A stretch of 64,000 nt of DNA, from positions 310,001-374,000 of the forward strand of contig NZ_SLWN01000004.1 of the NCBI RefSeq assembly GCF_004342025.1. Reading direction: 5' to 3'. The number at the start of each line of letters is the position of its first letter. Positions within the stretch are counted from its first letter, which is position 1. Below are positions 8,116-17,550 of the stretch, piece after piece. The notes below the pieces were generated by a model. It was not told where the DNA came from, did no database searches, and saw only the letters and a program-made list of their open reading frames with translations. The position numbers and the translations under genes were made by a program. The DNA is from Kribbella steppae (GTDB lineage: Bacteria; Actinomycetota; Actinomycetes; Propionibacteriales; Kribbellaceae).

Positions 8116-8745
8116 ATGAGCTCGCCCGGTTGGTCCATCAAGCTTTACGACGCCGCGGACGAAGTCGTCTGGGTGATGAAGTTGAACGCCCTGTGGATCG
8201 TCTTCACGCTCCTCGGCGGTGTCGCGCTGGGTGTCGGCCCGGCCACGCTCGCAGCCTATTCACTGGCCAGACGCAGGTCATCCGGTGAATCGTTTCATGC
8301 TCTGCCTGCCTTCCGCGTCGCGTTCCGGCGCGAGTTCCGCCGCGGCTCGATCGTCGTCCTGCCCCTGGTGGGGGCCGCGGTAGTGCTGATCGGCAACTAT
8401 CTGTACTTCGCGTCGCTCGGCGCGAGTGCGTCGGTCCCCCGGCTGGCCAGCCTTGTCGCGCTGGTCGTCCTCGGGGTGATCGCCGCCTACCTGCTCCCGA
8501 TGGCCGTGCACTACGACCTCCGGGTCCGCGAGTTGTTGCCCAAGGCATCGTTGGTCGCGCTCGCGCGGCCGGCGTCGTCCCTTGTCCTGCTCTTCGTCGC
8601 GGTGTCCATCGCCTACGTGTCCGGCAAGTTCCCCGTCCTGGGGATCGTGCTGGCCGGCGGCGGCTGGATTCAGATCGACACCTGGCTCTGCCTGCGCTTC
8701 TTCGCCGAGAACGAGGCGCGCCTGCACCTGAAAGGGAACTCATGA
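8116..8745 (+). CDS. YesL family (DUF624) membrane protein
   Basis: 209 aa with about five membrane helices (around residues 22-48, 75-97, 105-128, 145-170, 172-190). The N-terminal pattern WVMKLNALWIVFTLLGGVALGVGPA is typical of YesL/DUF624 proteins. In Bacillus, yesL sits in a rhamnogalacturonan operon beside a solute-binding protein and permeases, exactly as here; the biochemical role is not established. It overlaps the following lipoprotein gene by 4 bp (ATGA). Confidence 0.85.
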   Translation: MSSPGWSIKLYDAADEVVWVMKLNALWIVFTLLGGVALGVGPATLAAYSLARRRSSGESFHALPAFRVAFRREFRRGSIVVLPLVGAAVVLIGNYLYFASLGASASVPRLASLVALVVLGVIAAYLLPMAVHYDLRVRELLPKASLVALARPASSLVLLFVAVSIAYVSGKFPVLGIVLAGGGWIQIDTWLCLRFFAENEARLHLKGNS

Positions 8746-10289
8746 CCATCTTCTCCCGACGGCGGATCGCCGTCGCCGTCGCCGCCTCGACGGCACTGCT
8801 CGCCTCCGCCTGTTCCGGCGGCGGCGACGACAACGGGGACCAGGCGGCCAGTAACGAACTGACCGTGATGGCACCGCTGTTCGGCACCGCTCCGGATCCG
8901 AACGGCGAACTGCAGCAGGCGGTCGAGAAGCACATCGGCAAGAAGCTCAAGGTCACCTGGGTGCCGAACGCCGAGTACGGCGACAAGTCCAACGTGACGC
9001 TTGCCTCCGACAACATCCCCGACGTGATGGTGGTGAACGAGAAGGGCCCGTCGTTCGTCAAGGCGGCCGAGGCCGGCGCGTTCTGGGACCTGACCGGCAA
9101 GCTGGACAAGTACCCGAACCTGAAGCCTGCCAACGAGCAGACCGCCAAGAACACGATGACCAACGGCAAGACCTACGGCATCTACCGGGTCCGGCCGCTG
9201 CTGCGCTCCGGCATCGTGATCCGCAAGGACTGGCTGGCCAAGCTCGGCCTGAAGGAACCGCAGACCGTCGAGGAGCTCTACGCGATCGCCAAGGCGTTCA
9301 CCGAGCAGGACCCGGACGGCAACGGTAAGAAGGACACCTACGGCCTGATCATCCCCAAGTGGCCAGGCAACTACGCCAGCGCCAGCCCGTACGACGTCGT
9401 CGAGACCTGGTTCGGCGCACCGAACGGCTGGGGTGAGCGCGACGGCAAGCTGGTGCCGGGCTTCGACACCCCGGAGTTCCTCGAGGCCAACCGCTGGCTG
9501 CGCAAGTGGGTCACCGAGGGCCTGGTCAACCGCGACTTCGCCACCTTGGACAGCGCGAACTGGAACGACCCGTTCGTGCAGGGCAAGGGCGGCATGATCA
9601 TCGACGTGAACGTGCGGGCGACGCAGTTGCTCGACCTGTTCAAGGAGAAGAACCCGAAGGACTTCGACAAGGTCACCCTGGTCGGGAACCTGAAGGGCCC
9701 GGACGGTGAGAAGCACTCCTACCCGTTCACTGGCTACAACATGGTGATGGCGGTCTCCAAGCAGCACATCCGCACCGAGGAGCAACTCGACCAGGTGCTG
9801 CAGACGCTGGACAAGCTGCAGTCGAAGGAAGGCTCGATCCTGCTCACCAACGGCATCGAGGGCCGCAACTTCAAGGCCGACGGGAAGTACGCCGTACCGA
9901 TCAACCAGGACGACCCGAAGGTCAAGGCGATCCAGAACGACGTCGACAAGGCCTTCATCCAGCTCGGTACCCGGGCCAGCGTCGGCCTGGGAGCTTACGC
10001 CCTGCGGCCGAACGACGCGGCCAGCCGCCAGATGCGGGAGAAGTTCGACGTCCTGATGAACGAGGACCTCAAGACCGCCGTGTTCAACCCGGCCCTCGGC
10101 GTGATCGCCCCGACGGCGGTCTCGAAGGGCCAGACGCTGGACACGATCGTCCCGGACGCCCGGATCAAGTACCTGTCCGGCGCGATCACCGAGGACCAGC
10201 TGAAGGCGCAGATCAAGCGCTGGTACGACAGCGGCGGCACTCAGATCGCCCAGGAGGTCAACGACCTGGCCGCCAAGGTCGGCGGCTGA
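8742..10289 (+). CDS. Extracellular solute-binding lipoprotein of a CUT1 (LplA-like) sugar transporter
   Basis: 515 aa, with a signal peptide ending in the lipobox LLASAC (lipidated Cys24). The mature part has the family-1 binding-protein fold (ELTVMAPLFGTAPDPNG near the start, then DNIPDVMVVNEKG). It belongs to the LplA/YtcQ type used for large oligosaccharides. Its place before two LplB/LplC-like permeases and two RG lyases indicates binding of rhamnogalacturonan oligosaccharides outside the membrane. No ATPase is encoded in the cluster, so a shared MsiK-type ATPase is assumed. Confidence 0.88.
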   Translation: MTIFSRRRIAVAVAASTALLASACSGGGDDNGDQAASNELTVMAPLFGTAPDPNGELQQAVEKHIGKKLKVTWVPNAEYGDKSNVTLASDNIPDVMVVNEKGPSFVKAAEAGAFWDLTGKLDKYPNLKPANEQTAKNTMTNGKTYGIYRVRPLLRSGIVIRKDWLAKLGLKEPQTVEELYAIAKAFTEQDPDGNGKKDTYGLIIPKWPGNYASASPYDVVETWFGAPNGWGERDGKLVPGFDTPEFLEANRWLRKWVTEGLVNRDFATLDSANWNDPFVQGKGGMIIDVNVRATQLLDLFKEKNPKDFDKVTLVGNLKGPDGEKHSYPFTGYNMVMAVSKQHIRTEEQLDQVLQTLDKLQSKEGSILLTNGIEGRNFKADGKYAVPINQDDPKVKAIQNDVDKAFIQLGTRASVGLGAYALRPNDAASRQMREKFDVLMNEDLKTAVFNPALGVIAPTAVSKGQTLDTIVPDARIKYLSGAITEDQLKAQIKRWYDSGGTQIAQEVNDLAAKVGG

Positions 10290-10311
10290 CCCCTCCAGGT
10301 ACCGCACAGCC

Positions 10312-10350
10312 GGTACGACGTCCGTGCGGTCACAGCACGGACGTCGTACC
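10312..10350 (+). ncRNA. Strong mRNA hairpin between binding-protein and permease genes
   Basis: GGTACGACGTCCGTGC (10312-10327) pairs perfectly with GCACGGACGTCGTACC (10335-10350) across a 7-nt loop. No T-run follows, so it is not a classic terminator. A stem here commonly stabilises the upstream binding-protein mRNA or attenuates read-through so that the binding protein outnumbers the permeases; that role is inferred. It is a cis element in the operon transcript, not an independent RNA. Confidence 0.75.
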
Positions 10351-10392
10351 ACCGCCCCTGTCCCCCATCTCCTAGCCCGAAGGGAGGCCACC

Positions 10393-11388
10393 GTGGCCAC
10401 CGATCTGGTGCCGAACCAGGTGGTACCCCCAGCCGCCGAGGCCGCACCGCAGACTCCGAAGCGCAGACGCAGCGGCCGGCCGGTGCCGCTCTGGCGCGAC
10501 CTGCTGCGGTACCGCTGGCTGTACCTGCTGTTGTTGCCCGGCCTCGTGTACTTCATCGTCTTCAAGTACCTGCCGATGTACGGCCTGACCATCGCGTTCA
10601 AGGACTACGTGCCGTTCCTCGGCTACTCGGGCAGTGAATGGGTCGGTCTCAAGCACTTCCAGGAGTTGTTCACCGGCCCGGACTTCGGCCGCCTGATGTT
10701 CAACACGCTGCTGCTCGCGCTGCTCACGATCGTGTTCGTCTTCCCGGCGCCGATCGTCGTCGCGCTGATGCTGAACGAGCTGCGGATCAACGTTCTGAAG
10801 CGGTCGGTGCAGTCGCTGATCTACATCCCGCACTTCCTGTCCTGGACGATCGTCGCGTCGCTGACCTACCTGTTGTTCTCGGTCGACTTCGGCGTGATCG
10901 CGAACTGGATCCACGGCCTGCTGGGCGGTCAGAAGACCGACTACGTCGCGCAGGCGGAGTGGTTCCGGCCGCTGATCGTGCTGCAGTTGCTGTGGAAGCA
11001 GACCGGCTGGGGCACGATCATCTACCTGGCCGCGCTGGCCGGTGTCGACTCGCAGCTCTACGAGGCGTCCCGGGTGGATGGCGCCGGCCGGTGGCGGCAG
11101 TTCTGGCACATCACTCTGCCGGCGATCCGGCCGACCATCGTGGTGATGGCGATCCTGACGTCGGGCAACCTGTTGGACTCAGGGTTCGAGCAGATCTGGC
11201 TGATGACCACCTCACTCAACCGCGACGTCGCGGACGTGTTCGACACGTTCGTCTACTACATCGGCATCACGCAGGGCGCGTTCAGTTACGCGACCGCCGT
11301 CGGCCTGTTCAAGGGCCTGGTCGGTGTCCTGCTGATCTTCGGCTCGAACTGGCTGGCCAAGCGCCTCGGCCAGCGCGGCCTGTTCTGA
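10393..11388 (+). CDS. Sugar ABC transporter permease (LplB/YtcP-like, first subunit)
   Basis: 331 aa from GTG 10393, chosen because AGGGAGG lies 5 bp upstream; an earlier ATG would place the start inside the hairpin region. Six membrane helices follow a basic N-terminal tail. The cytoplasmic EAA loop, which docks the ATPase, reads EASRVDGAGRWRQFWHITLP (about residues 226-245). It forms a heterodimer with the next gene product in rhamnogalacturonan oligosaccharide uptake. Confidence 0.9.
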   Translation: MATDLVPNQVVPPAAEAAPQTPKRRRSGRPVPLWRDLLRYRWLYLLLLPGLVYFIVFKYLPMYGLTIAFKDYVPFLGYSGSEWVGLKHFQELFTGPDFGRLMFNTLLLALLTIVFVFPAPIVVALMLNELRINVLKRSVQSLIYIPHFLSWTIVASLTYLLFSVDFGVIANWIHGLLGGQKTDYVAQAEWFRPLIVLQLLWKQTGWGTIIYLAALAGVDSQLYEASRVDGAGRWRQFWHITLPAIRPTIVVMAILTSGNLLDSGFEQIWLMTTSLNRDVADVFDTFVYYIGITQGAFSYATAVGLFKGLVGVLLIFGSNWLAKRLGQRGLF

Positions 11389-11399
11389 GGAGGCTGATG

Positions 11400-12296
11400 A
11401 TGCTGAAGAGAAAAGAATCCGTCCGGTACTACGACTCGGCCGGCAGCCGGGCGTTCGACGTACTGAACCTCGTGCTGCTGACCGGTCTGGGGCTCGTCAC
11501 CGTCCTGCCGCTGGTGTACGTGCTGGCCGGGTCGTTCGCGACCGAGTCGGAGATCAGTTCGCGGCCGTTCTTCCTGTGGCCGGAGAAGTTCGTCACCGAC
11601 ACGTACCGGTACATCTTCTCCACCGACACGTTTGTCCGGGCGTTGCTGACGACGATCTGTGTCACCGCGGTCGGCACGGTGGTGCAGTTGCTGCTCACGT
11701 TGACGATGGCGTACCCGTTGGCCAAGCGGTTCCTGCCGGGCCGGGCGCTGGTGCTGAACCTGGTGGTGTTCACGCTGGTGTTCAGCGGCGGCATGATCCC
11801 GACCTACCTGGTGGTGCGCGACCTCGGGCTGCTGGACAGCTACTGGGCGCTGATCCTGCCGCTGGCGATCAACCCGTTCTACCTGATCGTGGTGAAGAGC
11901 TTCTTCCAGGAGTTGCCGGAGGCACTCGAGGAGGCGGCCCGGATCGACGGCTGCAACGAGCTGAACGTGTTCCTGCGGATCGTGCTGCCGTTGTCGAAGC
12001 CGATCATCGCGACGTTCTCGCTGTTCTACGCGGTCGGGATCTGGAACGACTACATGTCGCCACTGCTCTACATCGACGACAGCAAGAAGTGGACGCTGCA
12101 GATGATCGTCCGCCAGCTGACCGCGGCGAACGCTGACTCGGCGAACGTCCTGCAGCAGCTGGAGACGGTGAGCTTCCCGGAGCAGGGGCTGAAGTTCGCG
12201 GTCGTGGTGGTCGCAACGCTGCCGATCCTGTTCTTCTACCCGTTCCTGCAGAAGCACTTCGCGAAGGGCGTCCTGATCGGATCGGTGAAGGAATGA
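11400..12296 (+). CDS. Sugar ABC transporter permease (LplC/YtcP-like, second subunit)
   Basis: 298 aa, six membrane helices, EAA loop EEAARIDGCNELNVFLRIVL (about residues 179-198). The GGMIPTYLVVRDLGLLDSYWALILP region is typical of CUT1 LplC-type permeases. Two tandem ATGs exist (11397 and 11400); the second has better spacing from AGGAGG at 11388-11393. It overlaps the following lyase gene by 4 bp. Confidence 0.9.
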   Translation: MLKRKESVRYYDSAGSRAFDVLNLVLLTGLGLVTVLPLVYVLAGSFATESEISSRPFFLWPEKFVTDTYRYIFSTDTFVRALLTTICVTAVGTVVQLLLTLTMAYPLAKRFLPGRALVLNLVVFTLVFSGGMIPTYLVVRDLGLLDSYWALILPLAINPFYLIVVKSFFQELPEALEEAARIDGCNELNVFLRIVLPLSKPIIATFSLFYAVGIWNDYMSPLLYIDDSKKWTLQMIVRQLTAANADSANVLQQLETVSFPEQGLKFAVVVVATLPILFFYPFLQKHFAKGVLIGSVKE

Positions 12297-14875
12297 CAAC
12301 GCTTCAATGGCTCGAAACACCTTGCAAACAAGGCGTTACCTGGGGCGTCCCCTGGCCTCGCGGAACAGTTGCCGAAGGCACCACGTTCGCCCTGGCCGAC
12401 GGTACGCCGGTGCAGAGCTGGACGACCGCGACCTGGCCGGACGGTTCGATCAAGTGGTCCGCCCACGCGATCGGCCCGTCCGAGCAGCCGGAATCGTCGT
12501 ACGAGCTGGTCACCGGCTCCCCCGCGACGCCGGCCGCGCCTGTGCAGGTCGTGCAGACCGACGACGAGGTCCGGGTGACGTCAGGCGAGGTCACCTGGGT
12601 GCTCAAGGCACCACACCTGATCTTGTCTATCAAGTACTACGACCAGACCGTCGTACAAGACGTTCGACTTGTCAGTCTGCGGCAGGACGGTCCGGATGAG
12701 GACCTGGGCCGCGGACGGCAGCAGACGACCGCGACGGTGGAGACGATCACCGTCGAGCAGGACGGGCCGGTGCGGGCTGTCGTGAAGCTGGACGGCAAGC
12801 ACGGCGACTGGCTGCCGTTCAGTGTCCGGCTCTACTTCTACGCGGGTGCGACCGACGTACGGATCGTGCACAGCTTCATCTGGGACGGCGATCCGGACCG
12901 CGACTTCCTCGCCGGCCTGGGCCTCAGCGCCGACGTGGTGATGCGCGACGAACCACACAACCGGCACATCCGGTTGGCCGGCCCGGCCGGCTTCCTCACC
13001 GAGGCAGTCCGCGGTCTGACAGGTCTGCGTCGCGATCCAGGTGAACATGTAAGACAAGCGCAGGTGGCTGGCGATGCGGTCGAGGAGATCCCCAACCCCG
13101 AGGTGTCCACCCGGCTGCGCCTGATCCCGCAGTGGAACGACTACACCCTCGACCAAAGCAGTGTGGATGGCTTCACCCTGCGCAAGCGGACCGGGCCTGG
13201 CCACGCCTGGGTGACCATCCCAGCCGGCACCAGGTCGCCCGGCTACGGGTACGTCGGTGGTGTCAGCGGCGGACTCGGCTTCGGCCTGCGTGACTTCTGG
13301 AAGCTGCACCCAACTCGGCTGGACATCCGCAACGCGGCCACGGACTTTGCCACCGCCACCGTGTGGATGTGGTCGCCGAGTGCACCGGCCATGGATGTGC
13401 GCTACTGGCACGACGGTATGGATCAGGACAGCCATGCCGAACAGCTCGAAGGCCTCGAGATCACGTACGAGGACTACGAGCCTGGCTTCGGCAACGCACA
13501 CGGCATCGCCCGCACCCATGAGCTGACGTTGAGAGTCCACGACAGCACACCGTCGGCGGACGAGCTGGCAGAGCACGCAGCCCTGCTCAACTCCCCCGGC
13601 CTGCTTGCTGTTGCTCCAGCCCGTCTGCTGGAGGCGGGTGTGTTCGGCAGCTGGAGTCTGCCCACTGCCGACGACCAGGACATCGAGGCCCGGCTGAACT
13701 TCCTCTTCCAGTACTACGTCGGCCAACGCGAGCAGCGTCGTTGGTACGGGTTCTGGGACTACGGCGACGTCATGCACACCTACGACCGTGACCGGCACAC
13801 CTGGCGGTACGACGTCGGCGGCTACGCCTGGGACAACTCGGAGCTGTCTCCGGACCTGTGGCTCTGGTACCAGTACCTGCGGACCGGGCGTGCCGATGTG
13901 TTCCGGTTCGCCGAGTCGATGACACGTCATACCAGTGAGGTCGACATACACCACCTCGGCCGGTGGAAGGGCCTTGGGTCGCGGCACAACGTGCAGCATT
14001 GGGGCTGCAGTTGCAAGCAGGTCCGCATCTCCAACGCGATCTACCGGCGCTTCTTCTACTACCTGACCGCCGACGAACGGACCGGCGATGTGATGGACGA
14101 GGTGGCGAGCGTCGAGGAGACGTTCCTGGTCGTCGATCCTCAGCGCAAGGTGCGGCCTGATGTCTACTCCGTCGACCCGCATGCACTGTCGATCGAACTG
14201 GGAGTGGACTGGGGTGCACTCGCCGCGGCCTGGCTGACGCGGTGGGAGCGGCACGGGGACGAGCGGGCCCGTGCGCGGCTGGTCGGAACGATGACCGACG
14301 TCGCAGCACTGCGTTATGGCTTCCTCACCGGCAATGCGCGGCTGGACCTGTCCACCGGGCGCTTCGACACCAGCCGCCGGAGCATCGCGGTGTCACACCT
14401 GTCCTCACTCTTCGGGCTACCCGAGATCTGCTCCGAGCTCATCGACCTGGACCTCGACGTACCCGGGTTCGAGAAGGCGTGGCTGGACTACTGCCGGCTG
14501 TACCTGCTGCCACCCGAGCAGCAGGCGGCTGAGGTCGGCCAGCCGCTGCAGGGCATCTCACTCGTCCAGGCTCACAGCCGGCTCGCCGCGTACGCCGCCG
14601 CACGCACAGGCGACGCGGAGCTGGCCCGACTGGCCTGGCGCAAGTTCTTCATCGACGACGGCGACCAGCTCAATCGCAATGCCTTGCAGCGCGAGGCGGA
14701 CTGGAAGACGACCACGATCGACGGCGGCCTCATGCCCATCGAGGAAGCCGCTTTCGTCAGCACCAACGGCGCATCGCAGTACGCGCTGGCAGCGATCCAG
14801 AACCTGTCCCTGATTCCTGAACACCGAAATGACAGAGGTGGAACGGCATGGAGGTCTCCCGACGCACCGTCCTAG
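12293..14875 (+). CDS. PcRGLX/YetA-like exo-rhamnogalacturonan lyase, cytosolic form
   Basis: 860 aa without a signal peptide. The layout fits the PcRGLX (PL26) group: an N-terminal RIFT-type barrel (about 1-90, PRGTVAEGTTFALADG, WPDGSIKWSAHAI), a central beta region, then an (alpha/alpha) catalytic region with WYGFWDYGDVMHTYDRD, YDVGGYAWDNSELSPDLWLW and RHNVQHWG. PL26 enzymes cleave the rhamnose-galacturonate linkage of RG-I by beta-elimination; bacterial members such as YetA are less well characterised. Residues 572-575 are C-S-C-K where the exported paralogue next door has D-S-A-K. Start overlaps the permease stop; its end overlaps the next start by 28 bp. Confidence 0.8.
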   Translation: MTTLQWLETPCKQGVTWGVPWPRGTVAEGTTFALADGTPVQSWTTATWPDGSIKWSAHAIGPSEQPESSYELVTGSPATPAAPVQVVQTDDEVRVTSGEVTWVLKAPHLILSIKYYDQTVVQDVRLVSLRQDGPDEDLGRGRQQTTATVETITVEQDGPVRAVVKLDGKHGDWLPFSVRLYFYAGATDVRIVHSFIWDGDPDRDFLAGLGLSADVVMRDEPHNRHIRLAGPAGFLTEAVRGLTGLRRDPGEHVRQAQVAGDAVEEIPNPEVSTRLRLIPQWNDYTLDQSSVDGFTLRKRTGPGHAWVTIPAGTRSPGYGYVGGVSGGLGFGLRDFWKLHPTRLDIRNAATDFATATVWMWSPSAPAMDVRYWHDGMDQDSHAEQLEGLEITYEDYEPGFGNAHGIARTHELTLRVHDSTPSADELAEHAALLNSPGLLAVAPARLLEAGVFGSWSLPTADDQDIEARLNFLFQYYVGQREQRRWYGFWDYGDVMHTYDRDRHTWRYDVGGYAWDNSELSPDLWLWYQYLRTGRADVFRFAESMTRHTSEVDIHHLGRWKGLGSRHNVQHWGCSCKQVRISNAIYRRFFYYLTADERTGDVMDEVASVEETFLVVDPQRKVRPDVYSVDPHALSIELGVDWGALAAAWLTRWERHGDERARARLVGTMTDVAALRYGFLTGNARLDLSTGRFDTSRRSIAVSHLSSLFGLPEICSELIDLDLDVPGFEKAWLDYCRLYLLPPEQQAAEVGQPLQGISLVQAHSRLAAYAAARTGDAELARLAWRKFFIDDGDQLNRNALQREADWKTTTIDGGLMPIEEAAFVSTNGASQYALAAIQNLSLIPEHRNDRGGTAWRSPDAPS

Positions 14876-17550
14876 CAGGTATGGCCGCCGTACCGGCGGT
14901 GTCCCTGCTGGACTCCCCCGCCGCTGCGGCTTTCACGCAGCAGGCCGAAGCAGAAGAAGTGAAGCTCACCTGGCTGGAAGGCAAGCCGACCACGGCGGCC
15001 GTCACGACGTGGGGTACGCCGTGGCCGAAGGGCGCCGTACCGGCGAACCAGTCCTTTGCGCTGAAGGCTGCCGACGGCAGCGCTGTACCGCTGCAGAGCT
15101 GGCCGACGGCGTACTGGCCGGACGGGTCGCTCAAGTGGAGTGCGCACGCCATCGCGGTGGACGCACCGGCCGAGTCCTACACCCTCGGCCCTGGTACGGC
15201 GGCCGCCCCGACGCAGGCCGTCACGGTCAAGCAGGAGACGACCTACATCGACGTCGACACCGGCGTGATCAAGGCGCGGATCCGGAAGAGCGGGTCGGAG
15301 CTGATCAGCCAGATCTGGCGTGGTGACGTGGTGATCGCCCGGAAGGGCCAGTTGGTCAATCTCAAGCAGGACAAGATCGCCGAGGACGAGGAAGGCGGCG
15401 GCGTCCGGGAACGCTACGAGAGCGACATCCAGAAGGTCACCGTCGAGCAGGCCGGTCCGGTACGTGCTGTGGTGCGCATCGAGGGCCGGCACAAGTCCCG
15501 CAAGGGAAAGACGTGGTTGCCGTTATCGGTCCGGCTGTACTTCGCTGCGGGCGCCGAGAACGTGCGGATGGTGCACACGTTCGTGTACGACCGCGATGGC
15601 CAGCAGGACTACATCGCAGGGCTCGGTGTCCGCTTCCGGGTGCCGCTGCGCGATGCGGCGTACGACCGTCACGTCCGGTTCGTCGGTGAGGGCCACGGCA
15701 TGCTTGCCGAGGCGGTGAAGGGCATCACCGGGTTGCGGCGTGACCCGGGTGCCGTCGTACGGGCTGCACAGGTCGCTGGGACCAAGTTGCCCGACCCGTC
15801 GACGTGGGACCAGCGGGTGACGACCCGGCTGCGGTACATCCCCGAGTGGGGTGACTACTCGCTGAGCCAGCTGACCGCGGACGGCTTCACGGTGAAGAAG
15901 CGGACCAAGAAGGGGTACGGCTGGATCCCGGTCGACCAGGGCAAACGCGCATCCGGCCTCGGGTACGTCGGTGGGGTCAGTGGTGGCTTCGCCTTTGGAT
16001 TAAGGGACTTCTGGCAGCGGCACCCCACCCAGCTCGACATCCGGGGCGCTGCGACTGAGGAGGCCGAGGTCACGGTGTGGCTGTGGTCGCCGGAGGCCGG
16101 TCCGATGGATACGCGGTTCTACCACGACGGCATGGGCCAGGACACGTACCCGGAACAGCTAGAGGGCCTCAACATCACCTATGAGGACTACGAGCCGGCG
16201 TTCGGTACGCCGTACGGAATCGCGAGGACCAGTGAGCTGACGTTCTGGGCGCTGGCGGCGACACCGTCGGCTGATCGCCTGGGTGACATGGCTGACCAGG
16301 TGCGGACTCCCCCGCAGCTGATCAACCCGGTGGACCAGTTGGTTTCCACGAAGGTGTTCGGTGGCCTCGTCACGCCGGTGGACCGGTCGGTGCCGGCGAA
16401 GAAGTCGATCGAGGACCATCTGGACTTCTTGTTCGACTTCTACCGGGGTCAGGTCGAGTCGCGGCACTGGTACGGGTTCTGGGACTACGGCGACATCATG
16501 CACACGTTCGACGAGGACCGACTGGTCTGGCGGTACGACGTGGGCGGGTACGCGTGGGACAACTCGGAGCTGTCGCCGGACCTGTGGCTCTGGTACGCGT
16601 TCCTGCGATCCGGCCGGGCCGACATCTTCCGGTTCGCCGAGGCGATGACGCGACACACTGGTGAGGTCGACGTCTACCACCTCGGGCAGTGGGCCGGTCT
16701 GGGTACGCGGCACGGCGTACAGCACTGGGCTGACAGTGCCAAGCAGCAACGCATCAGTACGGCGATCTACCGGCGCTTCTACTACTACCTGACGGCTGAC
16801 GAGCGTACTGGCGACCTGCTGTCCGAGCTGGTCGACTCCGACCGCACGTTCCTGGTGCTGGACCCGCTGCGGAAGATCAGGACCGAGCCGTACGAGCCGG
16901 ACCCGCATGCACTCGCCATCGGCCTCGGCACGGACTGGAGTGGTCTGGCTGCTGCCTGGCTGACCGAGTGGGAGCGTCAGGGTCCCAAGGCTGCGACGGC
17001 GAAGGCCAAGCTGCTCGGAACCATGGAGACGATCGGTGCGATGCCGAACGGCTTCGTCACCGGCGGCGGGCTCTACGACCTGGACACCGGGCGGTTCGCA
17101 CCGGTCACGGAGAAGACGGTCAGTGTGTCGCACCTGAGTGCGATGTTCGGCCAGGTGGAGATCTGCGCCGAGCTCATCGACTTGGTCGACATGCCGGCGT
17201 TCGAGGCGGCGTGGCTGCAGTACTGCCGCCTCTTCAACGCCACCCGCGCCGAGCAGACCGAGGAGTGCGGTGCGTACTTCGGCAACCTCATCCTCCGCCA
17301 GGGTCACAGCCGTCTCACCGCGTACGCCGCTGTCCGCCTGGACCGGGACGACCTGGCCGCCCGAGCCTGGAAGGAGTTCTACACCGGCGACGGCTACGCC
17401 CCGAGCCTCCCGTGGACCGCTGAGGACGTGGAGTCGACCCTCAACCCGACACAGGCCGCCAAGTGGGTCTCCACCAACACCACAGCGTTGTACGGCCTGG
17501 CCGCCATCCAGACCCTGGCCCTGGTCGGCGACCAGATCGTGAACCCATGA
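14848..17550 (+). CDS. PcRGLX/YetA-like exo-rhamnogalacturonan lyase, Tat-exported form
   Basis: 900 aa, clearly paralogous to the preceding gene (shared WPDGSLKWSAHAI, WYGFWDYGDIMHTFDEDR, YDVGGYAWDNSELSPDLWLW). It carries a twin-arginine signal (SRRTVLAGMAAVPAVSLL, cleavage probably near residue 30, AAAA-FTQ). It would therefore act outside the membrane, or on the cell surface, on RG-I chains before uptake. It overlaps the following gene by 4 bp. Family assignment is firm at fold level; exact cleavage specificity is inferred. Confidence 0.82.
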   Translation: MEVSRRTVLAGMAAVPAVSLLDSPAAAAFTQQAEAEEVKLTWLEGKPTTAAVTTWGTPWPKGAVPANQSFALKAADGSAVPLQSWPTAYWPDGSLKWSAHAIAVDAPAESYTLGPGTAAAPTQAVTVKQETTYIDVDTGVIKARIRKSGSELISQIWRGDVVIARKGQLVNLKQDKIAEDEEGGGVRERYESDIQKVTVEQAGPVRAVVRIEGRHKSRKGKTWLPLSVRLYFAAGAENVRMVHTFVYDRDGQQDYIAGLGVRFRVPLRDAAYDRHVRFVGEGHGMLAEAVKGITGLRRDPGAVVRAAQVAGTKLPDPSTWDQRVTTRLRYIPEWGDYSLSQLTADGFTVKKRTKKGYGWIPVDQGKRASGLGYVGGVSGGFAFGLRDFWQRHPTQLDIRGAATEEAEVTVWLWSPEAGPMDTRFYHDGMGQDTYPEQLEGLNITYEDYEPAFGTPYGIARTSELTFWALAATPSADRLGDMADQVRTPPQLINPVDQLVSTKVFGGLVTPVDRSVPAKKSIEDHLDFLFDFYRGQVESRHWYGFWDYGDIMHTFDEDRLVWRYDVGGYAWDNSELSPDLWLWYAFLRSGRADIFRFAEAMTRHTGEVDVYHLGQWAGLGTRHGVQHWADSAKQQRISTAIYRRFYYYLTADERTGDLLSELVDSDRTFLVLDPLRKIRTEPYEPDPHALAIGLGTDWSGLAAAWLTEWERQGPKAATAKAKLLGTMETIGAMPNGFVTGGGLYDLDTGRFAPVTEKTVSVSHLSAMFGQVEICAELIDLVDMPAFEAAWLQYCRLFNATRAEQTEECGAYFGNLILRQGHSRLTAYAAVRLDRDDLAARAWKEFYTGDGYAPSLPWTAEDVESTLNPTQAAKWVSTNTTALYGLAAIQTLALVGDQIVNP

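Noticed and set aside
8670..12320. Long minus-strand frames opposite the pectin transporter genes
   Set aside because: Arg/Val/Asp/Gln-rich antisense frames typical of the strand opposite high-GC genes.
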